Shown here: piece after piece, positions 45,217 to 53,198 of the stretch
How positions within the stretch are numbered: position 1 is the stretch's first letter
Layout: each line of letters begins with the position of its first letter
Origin: an uncultured Piscinibacter sp.
GTDB lineage: Bacteria > Pseudomonadota > Gammaproteobacteria > Burkholderiales > Burkholderiaceae_C
DNA: 64,000 bases
Direction of reading: 5' to 3'
NCBI RefSeq assembly: GCF_937952055.1
Contig: NZ_CALFYO010000028.1
Coordinates: 1 to 64,000, forward strand
The notes under the pieces: generated by a model
Database searches by the model: none
What the model was told of the DNA's origin: nothing
Seen by the model: the letters and a program-made list of their open reading frames with translations, nothing else
Position numbers and translations under genes: made by a program

Positions 45217-45228
45217 TTCGTGATCGTT

Positions 45229-45765
45229 CTACGCGAGCGCAGCGTCCTTTCGTGGTGCGCCCAGTTCGTGCACCTCGAACCGCAGGGCCGCCAGGTCGCC
45301 CAGCACCCAGGTCTGCGGCGCGGCCAGTCCGGCCACCGTGCCCGGATTGACCAGCCAGCTCGAACCGCCACGGACCGCATCGACCTGCCGCACCTCGGCC
45401 CGATGCGAGTGGCCACAGCACACCAGATCCCACTCGCCGGTGCACGCCATCGCGTAGCCGTAATCGTCGTAGTGCACGACGAATACACGGCGGCCGCCGA
45501 GCTCGATGCGCGCATCCGCGCCGTGATACTGCAACTGCCCGCCGCTGCTGCGCGACAGCCGGTGCAGCGCCTGCGCGTCGCCGAGGTTGTTGCCGTGGAT
45601 CAAGTGCACCGGCAGCCCGGCTGCCAGTGCGGGCTTGAGCGACTGCGCGCCGATCAGGTCGCCGCAGTGGATCACCGCCTCGGCGCCGCGCTCCCTGGCC
45701 GCCTGCACGGCCTGAGCCAGCGCGTCGGCACGGTCGTGGCTGTCGGAGACGATGCAGACCTTCAT
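45229..45765 (-). CDS. YfcE-type metallophosphoesterase
   Basis: 178 residues. Calcineurin-like motifs: SDSHDR, CGDLIG, HGNNLG and CCGHSHRAEV, the full set of metal ligands for a dinuclear centre. YfcE-like enzymes are phosphodiesterases. It starts four bases after the sat stop, so it belongs to the sat operon; the substrate is unknown, but a nucleotide such as APS, AMP or a cyclic nucleotide is conceivable (inference). Confidence 0.88.
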   Translation of the reverse strand: MKVCIVSDSHDRADALAQAVQAARERGAEAVIHCGDLIGAQSLKPALAAGLPVHLIHGNNLGDAQALHRLSRSSGGQLQYHGADARIELGGRRVFVVHYDDYGYAMACTGEWDLVCCGHSHRAEVRQVDAVRGGSSWLVNPGTVAGLAAPQTWVLGDLAALRFEVHELGAPRKDAALA

Positions 45766-45769
45766 GCGG

Positions 45770-46957
45770 TCACCGCGGCGCCGTGCCGGACTGGCTGGCA
45801 TAGTAGGTACGCAGCACGTCGAGCACTTCCGGCCGGCTGAACTCGGGGGGCACGTCGTGACCCTCGGACAGCCACTTGCGCAACTGGGTGCCGCTGACCT
45901 GCAGCCGGTCGGCGTCGCCGTGCGGGCAGGTGCGGCCGCTGGCCATGCCGCCACAGCGGTAGCACCAGAACGAGACGTCGATCTTGAGCGCCTGTGTCTC
46001 GAGCGCGTCCTTGGGGATCTCGTCGAAGATGCGATGGGCATCGAACGGCCCGTAGTAGCTGCCCACGCCGGCGTGATCGCGGCCGACGATCAGATGCGAG
46101 CAGCCGTAGTTCTGGCGGAACAGCGCGTGCAGCAGCGCCTCGCGCGGGCCGGCGTAGCGCATGTCCAGCGGGTAACCGGCCTGCACGACGGTGCTGGGCA
46201 CGAAATAGTTCTTTGCCAGCGCGCCGATGGCACGCGTGCGCACCTCGGCGGGAATGTCGCCGGGCTTGAGCGCGCCCAGCAGCGAGTGCACCAGCACGCC
46301 GTCACAGACCTCGATGGCCACCTTGGCCAGGTACTCGTGCGAGCGGTGCATCGGGTTGCGCGTCTGGAACGCTGCGATGCGCGTCCAGCCGTAGGAAGTG
46401 AACAGCTGGCGCGTCTGTTCCGGCGTCATGTACAGGTCGCCGTACTTCTCGGGGAAGCCGCCCTGCGAGAGCACCTTGATCGGGCCTGCGAGATTCACCT
46501 CGCCTTGCTCCATGACCATCTTCACGCCCGGGTGGGCGGGATCGGTGGTGCGGAAGACGGCGGCACACTCGTGTGCCCTGTTGATCGAATACTTCTCGGT
46601 GACGAGCATGGTCGCCAGCGCCGCCCCGCTGTCCGGGTCGATGAGCGCGATCTCCTGACCGGTCCTGAACGAAGCCGCGGTGTCGGTGTCGGTCGACAGG
46701 GTGATCGGGATCGGCCAGAACAGACCGCTGGTCAGGCGCATGCCGTCGCATACCCCTTGCCAGTCGGCGTGCGTCATGAATCCGGAGAGCGGCGTGAAGC
46801 CGCCGATGCCCAGCATCAGGATGTCGCCGCGCTCGCGCGAACTCACGCGCACCTTCGGCAGTCCGGGAATCCGCTTGAGTTCCTGCTCCAGCGCTGCGCC
46901 CTGGAGCAGCAGCGGTCGCAACTCGGTACCGCCGTGGGGACGAACCAGCATGCTCAT
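45770..46957 (-). CDS. sat: Dissimilatory ATP sulfurylase
   Basis: 395 residues, GGAGGA before the ATG. PUA-like N-terminal domain, then catalytic motifs QTRNPMHRSHEYL and GRDHAGVG, and a zinc-type cysteine group (CYRCGGMASGRTCPHGD, about 332-348). Homo-oligomeric single-subunit Sat, not CysDN. In sulfur oxidation it converts APS and pyrophosphate to ATP and sulfate, completing the AprBA route with substrate-level phosphorylation. Confidence 0.97.
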   Translation of the reverse strand: MSMLVRPHGGTELRPLLLQGAALEQELKRIPGLPKVRVSSRERGDILMLGIGGFTPLSGFMTHADWQGVCDGMRLTSGLFWPIPITLSTDTDTAASFRTGQEIALIDPDSGAALATMLVTEKYSINRAHECAAVFRTTDPAHPGVKMVMEQGEVNLAGPIKVLSQGGFPEKYGDLYMTPEQTRQLFTSYGWTRIAAFQTRNPMHRSHEYLAKVAIEVCDGVLVHSLLGALKPGDIPAEVRTRAIGALAKNYFVPSTVVQAGYPLDMRYAGPREALLHALFRQNYGCSHLIVGRDHAGVGSYYGPFDAHRIFDEIPKDALETQALKIDVSFWCYRCGGMASGRTCPHGDADRLQVSGTQLRKWLSEGHDVPPEFSRPEVLDVLRTYYASQSGTAPR

Positions 46958-47124
46958 CTGTCCTCCGGATGCAACGCGCGTGAGCCCGCCGACACAGGGC
47001 CCGTCGCGGCCTCGGAGGGCCGATCCTGGTGCGGGGCCGGAGCCATTGCACCATCCCGACGTGCGCCGCAGGCAGCGTGGCGGGAGCGGAGACAGGCAAT
47101 CGCGTACATGATGGGTCGGCCGAT

Positions 47125-47170
47125 CGTAGACATCCCCTTTCAAAAGAAAAAGCGGACAATACTGATCACT
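47125..47170. promoter_or_regulatory. AT-rich promoter-like island between sat and lysR
   Basis: In the 213-base divergent gap only this stretch is AT-rich. It holds CTTTCA and TACTGA hexamers 17 bases apart (plus strand), ending about seven bases before the GTG start of the LysR gene, which would make that mRNA almost leaderless. A clear match for sat on the other strand was not seen. Confidence 0.3.
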
Positions 47171-48157
47171 GTGACCGGAAAAACCGATCAATCCAGTGTC
47201 CTGCCGCCCAACAGCCGGCTGCGCCTGGGGCTGCGCCAGCTCGAGGTCTTCGTGGCCACCGCGCGCGCCGGGTCCACGCGCGCCGCAGCGGACCACGTGG
47301 CGCGCTCGCAGTCGGCCGCCAGCGCGTCGCTCGTCGAGTTGGAGGGCTGCCTCGGGGTACCGTTGTTCGACCGCGTGGGACGGCGCCTGGTGCTCAACGA
47401 GAACGGCCGCGCGCTGCTGCCCAAGGCGAGCCTGCTGCTCGATCTCGCCACCGAAGTGGAACATCTGTTCTCGGGGGCGCACGCCGCGCCGCTGCGCGTG
47501 GCCGCGAGCATGACCATCGGCGAGTACCTGCTGCCGGGGCTGCTGGCGCACTGGAAGATGAACCATCCGGCCAGTCCGGTGCACATGATGATCGGCAACA
47601 CGACCGAGGTGATTTCGGCGGTCGCAGGGTCCGACGTCGACGTGGGTTTCATCGAGGGGCCGCAGACCCACCCGCAGTTGATCGTGCGGCCATGGCTGAC
47701 CGACGAGCTGGTCATCTTCGCGGCGCCCGGTCACGCGCTGGCCGCCGGCACGGTCAGCGCACGACAGCTGCGCGAGGCCAGCTGGGCTTTTCGCGAGCCC
47801 GGCTCGGGGACGCGCCAGGCGGTCGATCGCTGGCTTCTCGAGCGCGTCGGTCCGCTGAAAGTGGAGTTCGAGCTCAGCAGCGCCGAGGCCATCAAGCACC
47901 TCGTGGCGGCAGGCGCGGCGCTCGGCTGCCTGTCGCGCGAGGCGGTGGCTCGCGAGCTGGCCCAAGGGACGCTCGTGCAACTGGACACACGCTTGCCACG
48001 CGCACAGCGACGCCTGGCCATCGTGCTGCGCCGCGACAAGCATCTCTGCCAGGGCACGGACGAGTTCGTGCGCCACTGCGCTGCGTTCGCCACGTCCGGG
48101 CGCCTGACTGCGATTCGGGCCGCACCCGGTGGCAGAGCGGCGGCGCCCGGGAAATGA
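47171..48157 (+). CDS. YeiE-like LysR-type transcriptional regulator
   Basis: 328 residues from the GTG at 47171, which leaves about 20 residues before the helix-turn-helix; in-frame ATGs at 47108 and 47111 are possible. Helix-turn-helix about 20-80 (LRQLEVFVATARAGSTRAAADHVARSQSAASASLVELEGCLG), substrate-binding domain about 105-310. The pattern QSAASASLVELE-x-LGVPLFDRVGRRLVLNENGR resembles YeiE, a LysR regulator reported to respond to sulfite. Divergent from sat, so it probably controls the sat-apr genes. Confidence 0.85.
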   Translation: MTGKTDQSSVLPPNSRLRLGLRQLEVFVATARAGSTRAAADHVARSQSAASASLVELEGCLGVPLFDRVGRRLVLNENGRALLPKASLLLDLATEVEHLFSGAHAAPLRVAASMTIGEYLLPGLLAHWKMNHPASPVHMMIGNTTEVISAVAGSDVDVGFIEGPQTHPQLIVRPWLTDELVIFAAPGHALAAGTVSARQLREASWAFREPGSGTRQAVDRWLLERVGPLKVEFELSSAEAIKHLVAAGAALGCLSREAVARELAQGTLVQLDTRLPRAQRRLAIVLRRDKHLCQGTDEFVRHCAAFATSGRLTAIRAAPGGRAAAPGK

Positions 48158-48189
48158 CCCTGCGTGCGATCAGGTGATGTCGCGGCCGG

Positions 48190-48212
48190 CCTTGCCGACT
48201 CCTTCGGCAGGG
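48190..48212. terminator. Hairpin downstream of the LysR gene
   Basis: CCTTGCCGA (48190-48198) pairs with TCGGCAGGG (48204-48212), one G-U, 5-base loop, 30 bases after the stop at 48157. No clear T tract. Confidence 0.4.
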
Positions 48213-48304
48213 CTTGACGCAACGCAAGGCAGGTCGCGGGTCCGGAGAATGCCGAATGGCCGAGACTGAAGAATTCCGTTCGAATACGTCATCATTCGCC
48301 TGTC

Positions 48305-49492
48305 ATGTCCGCCGTACCGACTAGCCTCGAAGCTACGCCCATCCGTTCGCCGCAGCCCGGCTCCGAGTTGCTGGCGGAGATCGCGGCCGGCCTGGCCGGA
48401 GGCGAGGATCTGCGCGCGTTGCTCGACCGCCTGCTCTCCCCGATCGTCGCGCTGGCCGGGGCGCAGGCCGGCGCGGTGCGGTTGCTCTCCGACAGCGGGA
48501 TGCAGTTGGTCAGCGACATCGGGTTGCCGCGCGCGGTGCACCGCATCGAAGAGAGCGTCGACCGGCATTGCGGCGTCTGCGGCGCGGCGGCGGACGCGCG
48601 GCACATGGTTGCGACCTCCGACCTGCGGCTGTGCTCGGCGCGCGGCGGCGGCGACTACTTCGGCCACGAGTGCCGGCGCGTGCTGGCCGTTCCGCTGCAG
48701 CGGCGCGGGCGTGTGCTGGGTGTCTACAACCTGTTCTTCGCCGGCAACGACGAACCGTCGCCACAGGTCATGGCGCTGCTCAAGTCCGTCGGCGAGCTGC
48801 TCGGGCTGGCCCTGGACAATGCCCGCCTCGAATCCGAGAACCTGCGTGCCACGGTGATGCAGGAGCGCCAGGCGATGGCCGCGGAGATCCACGACTCGAT
48901 CGCGCAGACACTGACCTTCGTGAAGATGCGACTGCCGCTGCTGCAGGACGCGGTGGTCGAGCACGACGGACCGAACGCGCTGAAGTACCTCGGTGACGTG
49001 CGCCGGGCGGTGGGCGAGGCGCATGCCAGCCTGCGCGAGATCGTCACCCAGTTCCGCACGCGCATCGACCCGCGCGGACTCGGCCATGCGCTGGACGCGC
49101 TGGTGGCGCGCTTCCGCGAGCGCAATGCGATCGAACTGAGCTTTGTCAATCGCGGCATGCCGCTGAACCTGTCCACTGAAGTCGAGACCGACGTCTTCCA
49201 CATCGTGCAAGAGTCCTTGGCGAACATCGAGCGTCACTCGCACGCGCGACACGCCTGGCTGACCATCGAGGGTGGTCCGCTGGGCTTCGAGTTGCGCGTC
49301 GAGGACGACGGCATCGGGCCGAGGCCCGGCGACGAACAGTGCGACGAGGGCTCGCATTTCGGCATCGGCATCATGAGCGAACGGGCCCATCGACTGGGCG
49401 GCGAGTTCAGCGTCGGGGCGCGCCCCGGTGGCGGTACGCGGGTGCGCCTGGCCTGCCATGCGCCGGCCGGACCGGTCGGGGCGACGTCATGA
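48305..49492 (+). CDS. Soluble NarX/NreB-like histidine kinase with Cys-rich GAF domain
   Basis: 395 residues without membrane helices. GAF-like sensor about 20-175 containing four cysteines (Cys89, Cys92, Cys110, Cys123; CX2C-x17-C-x12-C), a plausible iron-sulfur or redox site. HisKA_3 with His196 in AEIHDSIAQTL, then a full HATPase (N-box ESLANIERHSHA, G1 EDDGIG, G2 HFGIGIMSERAHRLGG). Overlaps its regulator by four bases. It probably senses redox or sulfur state for the sulfur genes on either side (inference). Confidence 0.93.
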   Translation: MSAVPTSLEATPIRSPQPGSELLAEIAAGLAGGEDLRALLDRLLSPIVALAGAQAGAVRLLSDSGMQLVSDIGLPRAVHRIEESVDRHCGVCGAAADARHMVATSDLRLCSARGGGDYFGHECRRVLAVPLQRRGRVLGVYNLFFAGNDEPSPQVMALLKSVGELLGLALDNARLESENLRATVMQERQAMAAEIHDSIAQTLTFVKMRLPLLQDAVVEHDGPNALKYLGDVRRAVGEAHASLREIVTQFRTRIDPRGLGHALDALVARFRERNAIELSFVNRGMPLNLSTEVETDVFHIVQESLANIERHSHARHAWLTIEGGPLGFELRVEDDGIGPRPGDEQCDEGSHFGIGIMSERAHRLGGEFSVGARPGGGTRVRLACHAPAGPVGATS

Positions 49493-50190
49493 GCGATCGG
49501 CCGCTGAAGGTCGTGCTGGTCGACGACCACTCGCTGTGCCGAAACGGCCTGACCGACCTGCTGCAGCACCGCGGCGGCATGCAGGTCGCGGCGGCCACCG
49601 GCGACCCCACGCAAGTGACCGGCCTGCTGCTCGAGCACCAGCCCGACCTGGTCGTGCTCGACCTGCGCATGCCCACCACCGATGGACTGAGCCTGTTGCG
49701 CCACATCCGCAGCGAGGGCGTGCAGACGCCGGCGGTGATCCTCACCATGAGCGACTCGCAGGACGACCTCGCTGCCGCGCTGCGCGCCGGCGTGAAGGGC
49801 TACCTGCTCAAGGACATGGAGCCCGAGGACGTGATCGCTGCCATCGGCCGCGCCGCGCGTGGCGAGCTCGCCGTGGCGCCGGCGTTGACCCTCAAGCTGG
49901 CGCAGATGCTGCAGTCCGGGGGCAGCGAACCGGAGCGGCGCGACCTGCTGTCGTCGCTGACCGAACGCGAACGCGAGATCCTCCAGCATCTGGCGCGTGG
50001 CGAGAGCAACAAGACCATCGCCCGTGCGCTGGACATCAGCCACGACACGGTGAAGCTGCACGTGCGGCACATCCTCACCAAGCTCAACCTCAACTCGCGC
50101 GTCGAGGCGGCCGTGTTCGCGGTCGAGCAGCGCGCCGCGATGCCCGGCGGCGCGAGCCTGGTCGAATCGGCTAGGCGAACGCCGCGCTGA
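49489..50190 (+). CDS. NarL/FixJ-family response regulator
   Basis: 233 residues. Receiver about 5-120 (acidic pair Asp12/Asp13, phosphoacceptor Asp58, Lys in YLLKD) and LuxR-type helix-turn-helix (LTEREREILQHLARGESNKTIARALDISHDTVKLHVRHILTKL). Partner of the preceding kinase. Its 3' end overlaps by 20 bases the convergent siroheme methyltransferase gene. NarL-like heptamers occur upstream of dsrA and soeA. Confidence 0.95.
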   Translation: MSDRPLKVVLVDDHSLCRNGLTDLLQHRGGMQVAAATGDPTQVTGLLLEHQPDLVVLDLRMPTTDGLSLLRHIRSEGVQTPAVILTMSDSQDDLAAALRAGVKGYLLKDMEPEDVIAAIGRAARGELAVAPALTLKLAQMLQSGGSEPERRDLLSSLTEREREILQHLARGESNKTIARALDISHDTVKLHVRHILTKLNLNSRVEAAVFAVEQRAAMPGGASLVESARRTPR

Positions 50191-51028
50191 GTTCAGCGGC
50201 CGGCGCTCGCGCGACGGCGGGCTCGGCGGCGGGCTGCGTCTCGTACCAGTCGAGCATCTCGCGCAGCTTTACCACCTCGCCGACGATGGTCAGGCAGGGC
50301 GATTCGAGGCCGGCGTCGGCGACGCGTCGGGCCAGATCGGCCAGCGTGCCGGTGACCACGCGCTGCGCGGCGGTCGTGCCCTGCTGTACCACCGCGGCCG
50401 GCATCGTCGGCGGCAGGCCGTGCGCGATCAGCTTCTCGCAGATCTGCGCCAGCGCCGTCAGCCCCATGTAGATCACCACCGTCTGCCGCGGACGCGCCAG
50501 GCCGGCCCAGTCGAGTTCGGCACTGCCGTCCTTGAGGTGGCCGGTGACGAAGGTGCAGCTCTGCGCGTGATCGCGGTGCGTCAGCGGGATGCCGGCATAG
50601 GCGGAAACGCCGCAGGCCGCGGTGATGCCTGGCACCACCTCGAAGTCCACGCCGGCGGCGACCAGTTCCTGCATCTCCTCGCCGCCGCGGCCGAACACGA
50701 AGGGGTCGCCCCCCTTCAGGCGCACGACCTGGCGACCCTGCTGCGCCAGCTTCACCAGCAGCGCGTTGATCTCGTGCTGCTTGAGCGTGTGGTGGTTGCG
50801 CTGCTTGCCGGCGTAGATGCGCTGCGCGTCGGGGCCGATCAGGTCCAGCACCGGCGGCGACACCAGGTGGTCGATCACCACCACGTCGGCGCCGGCGAGC
50901 AGCCGCGCGGCCTTCACCGTCAGCAGCTCGGGGTCGCCGGGGCCGGCGCCCACCAGGTAGACTTTGCCGGCGCGGGACGCGCGCTCGTCTCGCAGCAGCG
51001 AGCGGGGAATGTCGACGCAGGCGTTCAT
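50171..51028 (-). CDS. cobA: Uroporphyrinogen-III C-methyltransferase
   Basis: 285 residues. SUMT motifs VGAGPGDPELLTVKA and GGDPFVFGRGGEE; SAM-dependent methyl transfer to uroporphyrinogen III at C2 and C7, giving precorrin-2. As the last gene of the dsr operon it probably supplies siroheme (amidated by DsrN) to DsrAB. Lacks the CysG dehydrogenase/chelatase half, so the remaining steps are made elsewhere. Confidence 0.93.
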   Translation of the reverse strand: MNACVDIPRSLLRDERASRAGKVYLVGAGPGDPELLTVKAARLLAGADVVVIDHLVSPPVLDLIGPDAQRIYAGKQRNHHTLKQHEINALLVKLAQQGRQVVRLKGGDPFVFGRGGEEMQELVAAGVDFEVVPGITAACGVSAYAGIPLTHRDHAQSCTFVTGHLKDGSAELDWAGLARPRQTVVIYMGLTALAQICEKLIAHGLPPTMPAAVVQQGTTAAQRVVTGTLADLARRVADAGLESPCLTIVGEVVKLREMLDWYETQPAAEPAVARAPAAELSAAFA

Positions 51029-51053
51029 CGCTTCGGTCTCCTCGGATCTGGAT

Positions 51054-51398
51054 TCAGCAGGTGGCGCAGCCGCCGCCGCCGCAGCTGCCGCAGCCGTTGC
51101 CGCCCTGCGCTGCGGCCTGCGGCACGAAAATGAAGCTGAACTGGCCCGGTTCCATCTCGACGAAATCGAGCTCGGTGTCCAGCAGCAACGGCTGCGAGCT
51201 GGAGGCGATCAGCACGGTCACGCCCTCGGTCTGCAGCGAAGGCTGTTCGCCTTCCTGAGGCTCGTCGAAGCCCATGCCGTAGGTGATCGAGCCGTCGGCC
51301 TCGCGGCGCGCGGCCACGCGCAAGGCCAGCTCCTCCATGCCGCCTTCGACGGCAGCCTGGCGGATGCGTGCGGCGGCATTGCGGGTCAGCGTGAACAT
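51054..51398 (-). CDS. dsrR: DsrR, A-type scaffold-like protein with Cys-rich tail
   Basis: 114 residues, IscA/HesB fold (FTLTRNAAARIRQAAVEGG at the start, DTELDFVEMEPGQFSFIFVPQ near the end). The first IscA cysteine is absent, as in DsrR. Unlike classic DsrR it ends in a glycine/cysteine-rich tail with four cysteines (CGSCGGGGCATC). DsrR is needed for expression of the dsr genes; here the tail might bind metal or a cluster. Confidence 0.85.
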   Translation of the reverse strand: MFTLTRNAAARIRQAAVEGGMEELALRVAARREADGSITYGMGFDEPQEGEQPSLQTEGVTVLIASSSQPLLLDTELDFVEMEPGQFSFIFVPQAAAQGGNGCGSCGGGGCATC

Positions 51399-51411
51399 CG
51401 TGTCGGGTCCT

Positions 51412-51765
51412 TCAGTGTTCGCCCTTGGTGCGCAGCAGGCCGGCGAGGCGATTGCCCTGCTTCTGCGGCCCGCCGCGCGGGAACATCTCGTGCAGGTGAT
51501 GGTTGCTGCCGCGCTCCGCGCCCCAGCGGTCGCTGAAGTGGCGGATCATCACGCGCACTTGCGGCTGTACGCCATGCTCGTTCCAGTAGGCGCGCAGGAA
51601 GCGGATCAGCTCCCAGTGCGCCTCGGTCAGCTCGAGGCCCTCTCGCTGGGCCAGCGCGCGGGCGAAATCCTCCGACCAATCCGACAGGCGAAGCAGATAG
51701 CCCTCGGAATCGATCTCGATCAGCTTCTCGCCGACACGGATGGCGTCTCTCAGCGTCTCGACCAT
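51412..51765 (-). CDS. DsrC/TusE homologue lacking both conserved cysteines
   Basis: 117 residues. Clear DsrC fold (IDSEGYLLRLSDWSEDFARALAQREGLELTEAHWELIRFLRAYWNEHGVQPQVRVMIRHF). The C-terminal arm (GGPQKQGNRLAGLLRTKGEH) has no cysteine at all, whereas functional DsrC has two. Such proteins are proposed to be regulatory relatives of DsrC. It overlaps the dsrN 3' end by 16 bases and lies between dsrN and dsrR. Confidence 0.9.
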   Translation of the reverse strand: MVETLRDAIRVGEKLIEIDSEGYLLRLSDWSEDFARALAQREGLELTEAHWELIRFLRAYWNEHGVQPQVRVMIRHFSDRWGAERGSNHHLHEMFPRGGPQKQGNRLAGLLRTKGEH

Positions 51766-53198
51766 GCAGCTTCTCCGGTCGGCAGGGGCCGCGGCAGCGG
51801 CCGGTGGGCGGCGTCGCGCACGCGGCGCACGTAGGCCATGAAGCGGCTTGGCCAGTCGTTGCCGGCGGTGTGGCGCAGGTGGGCGTAGGAGGCCAGCACG
51901 TGGTGCACCAGCACGCCATCGTTCGCACCGTCGATGCCATGGCCGCGCTGCACGCGGTAGGCGAAGCGCACCGACGGGTCGAGGTTCTCCAGGCTGGAGT
52001 GGTGGAATTCGTGGCCGAGGCGCACCGACGGCGGCGACGCGGCGTCCCGCCACGGGAAATCCGCGGTCTCCTCGACGCGCACGTAGCCTCGACCCACCGG
52101 CCGCTCGTGCATCACCACGTCGCCGGGAATGGCGCCGACCATCTGCGCGCTGCGGCCGTTCCAGTTCAGCGTGCGCGCCAGGTACATCAGGCCGCCGCAC
52201 TCGGCGTAGACCGGCAGGCCTTCGGTGATCGCGCGGTGCAGCGACGTGCGCAGCGAGACGTTGGCTTCCAGCTCGGCCATGAACAGCTCGGGGAAGCCGC
52301 CGCCGATGAACAGGCCGTCCAGCGCCGGTGGCAGCTGCCGGTCGGCCAGCGTGTCCAGGGGCACCAGCTCGGCACCTTCGGCCACCAGGGCGTCGAGGTC
52401 GTCGGGGTAGTAGAAGCCGAAGGCCTTGTCACGCGCGATGCCGACGCGCAGCGGGGCGCCGGCGCGGCGCGCCGGCGCGGTCGGCGCGGGCAGGGCCGGC
52501 TCCGCACACGTGCGCGATGCCGCCAGCGCCAGCACGCGGTCGAGGTCCACGCGTTCGGCGATCAGCTCGCCCATCGCGCGCACGCGCTGCGGTGCATCGC
52601 CCAGCTCGCGGTCGGGCATCAGGCCGAGGTGGCGCTCCACCAGTTCCAGCCGCGCATCCTGCGGCACCGCGCCGAGCACCGGCACGTCGGTGTAGTGCTC
52701 GATCACCGCGCGCAGCTTGGCCTCGTGGCGCGCGCCGCCGACGCGGTTGAGGATCACGCCGCCGATGCGGATGTCGCGGTCGAAGGCCTGGTAACCGAGG
52801 ATCAGCGGCGCGATGCCGCGCGTCATGCCGCGCGCGTCCAGCACCAGCAGCACCGGCAGGCCGAGCTGGCGCGCCAGCGCCGCGTTGCTGTTGCTGCCGT
52901 CCAGGGCGAGGCCGTCGTAGAGACCCTTGTTGCCCTCGACGAGGCCGATGCCGGCGCCGTCCATGCGCTGCGCGAAGGTGCCCTCGATCTCGGACGCCGC
53001 CATGAGGTGCGGGTCGAGATTCAGGCAGGGCCGTCCGGCGGCCAGCGAGAGCCACATCGGATCGATGTAGTCCGGCCCCTTCTTGAACGGCTGCACGACG
53101 TGGCCGCGCGCCGCCAGCGCCGCGGCCAGGCCCAGCGTCACCGTCGTCTTTCCCGACGACTTGTGCGCCGCGGAGACGAGCAGGGCTGCCAGACTCAT
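51750..53198 (-). CDS. dsrN: DsrN, glutamine-dependent siroheme amidase
   Basis: 482 residues, CobB/CbiA family. P-loop SAAHKSSGKTTVTLGL, dethiobiotin synthetase-like first half, and a class I glutamine amidotransferase second half with the nucleophile in YAECGGLMYL. Converts siroheme to siroamide for DsrAB using ATP and glutamine. Its ATG overlaps the dsrP stop. Confidence 0.95.
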   Translation of the reverse strand: MSLAALLVSAAHKSSGKTTVTLGLAAALAARGHVVQPFKKGPDYIDPMWLSLAAGRPCLNLDPHLMAASEIEGTFAQRMDGAGIGLVEGNKGLYDGLALDGSNSNAALARQLGLPVLLVLDARGMTRGIAPLILGYQAFDRDIRIGGVILNRVGGARHEAKLRAVIEHYTDVPVLGAVPQDARLELVERHLGLMPDRELGDAPQRVRAMGELIAERVDLDRVLALAASRTCAEPALPAPTAPARRAGAPLRVGIARDKAFGFYYPDDLDALVAEGAELVPLDTLADRQLPPALDGLFIGGGFPELFMAELEANVSLRTSLHRAITEGLPVYAECGGLMYLARTLNWNGRSAQMVGAIPGDVVMHERPVGRGYVRVEETADFPWRDAASPPSVRLGHEFHHSSLENLDPSVRFAYRVQRGHGIDGANDGVLVHHVLASYAHLRHTAGNDWPSRFMAYVRRVRDAAHRPLPRPLPTGEAAWSRR

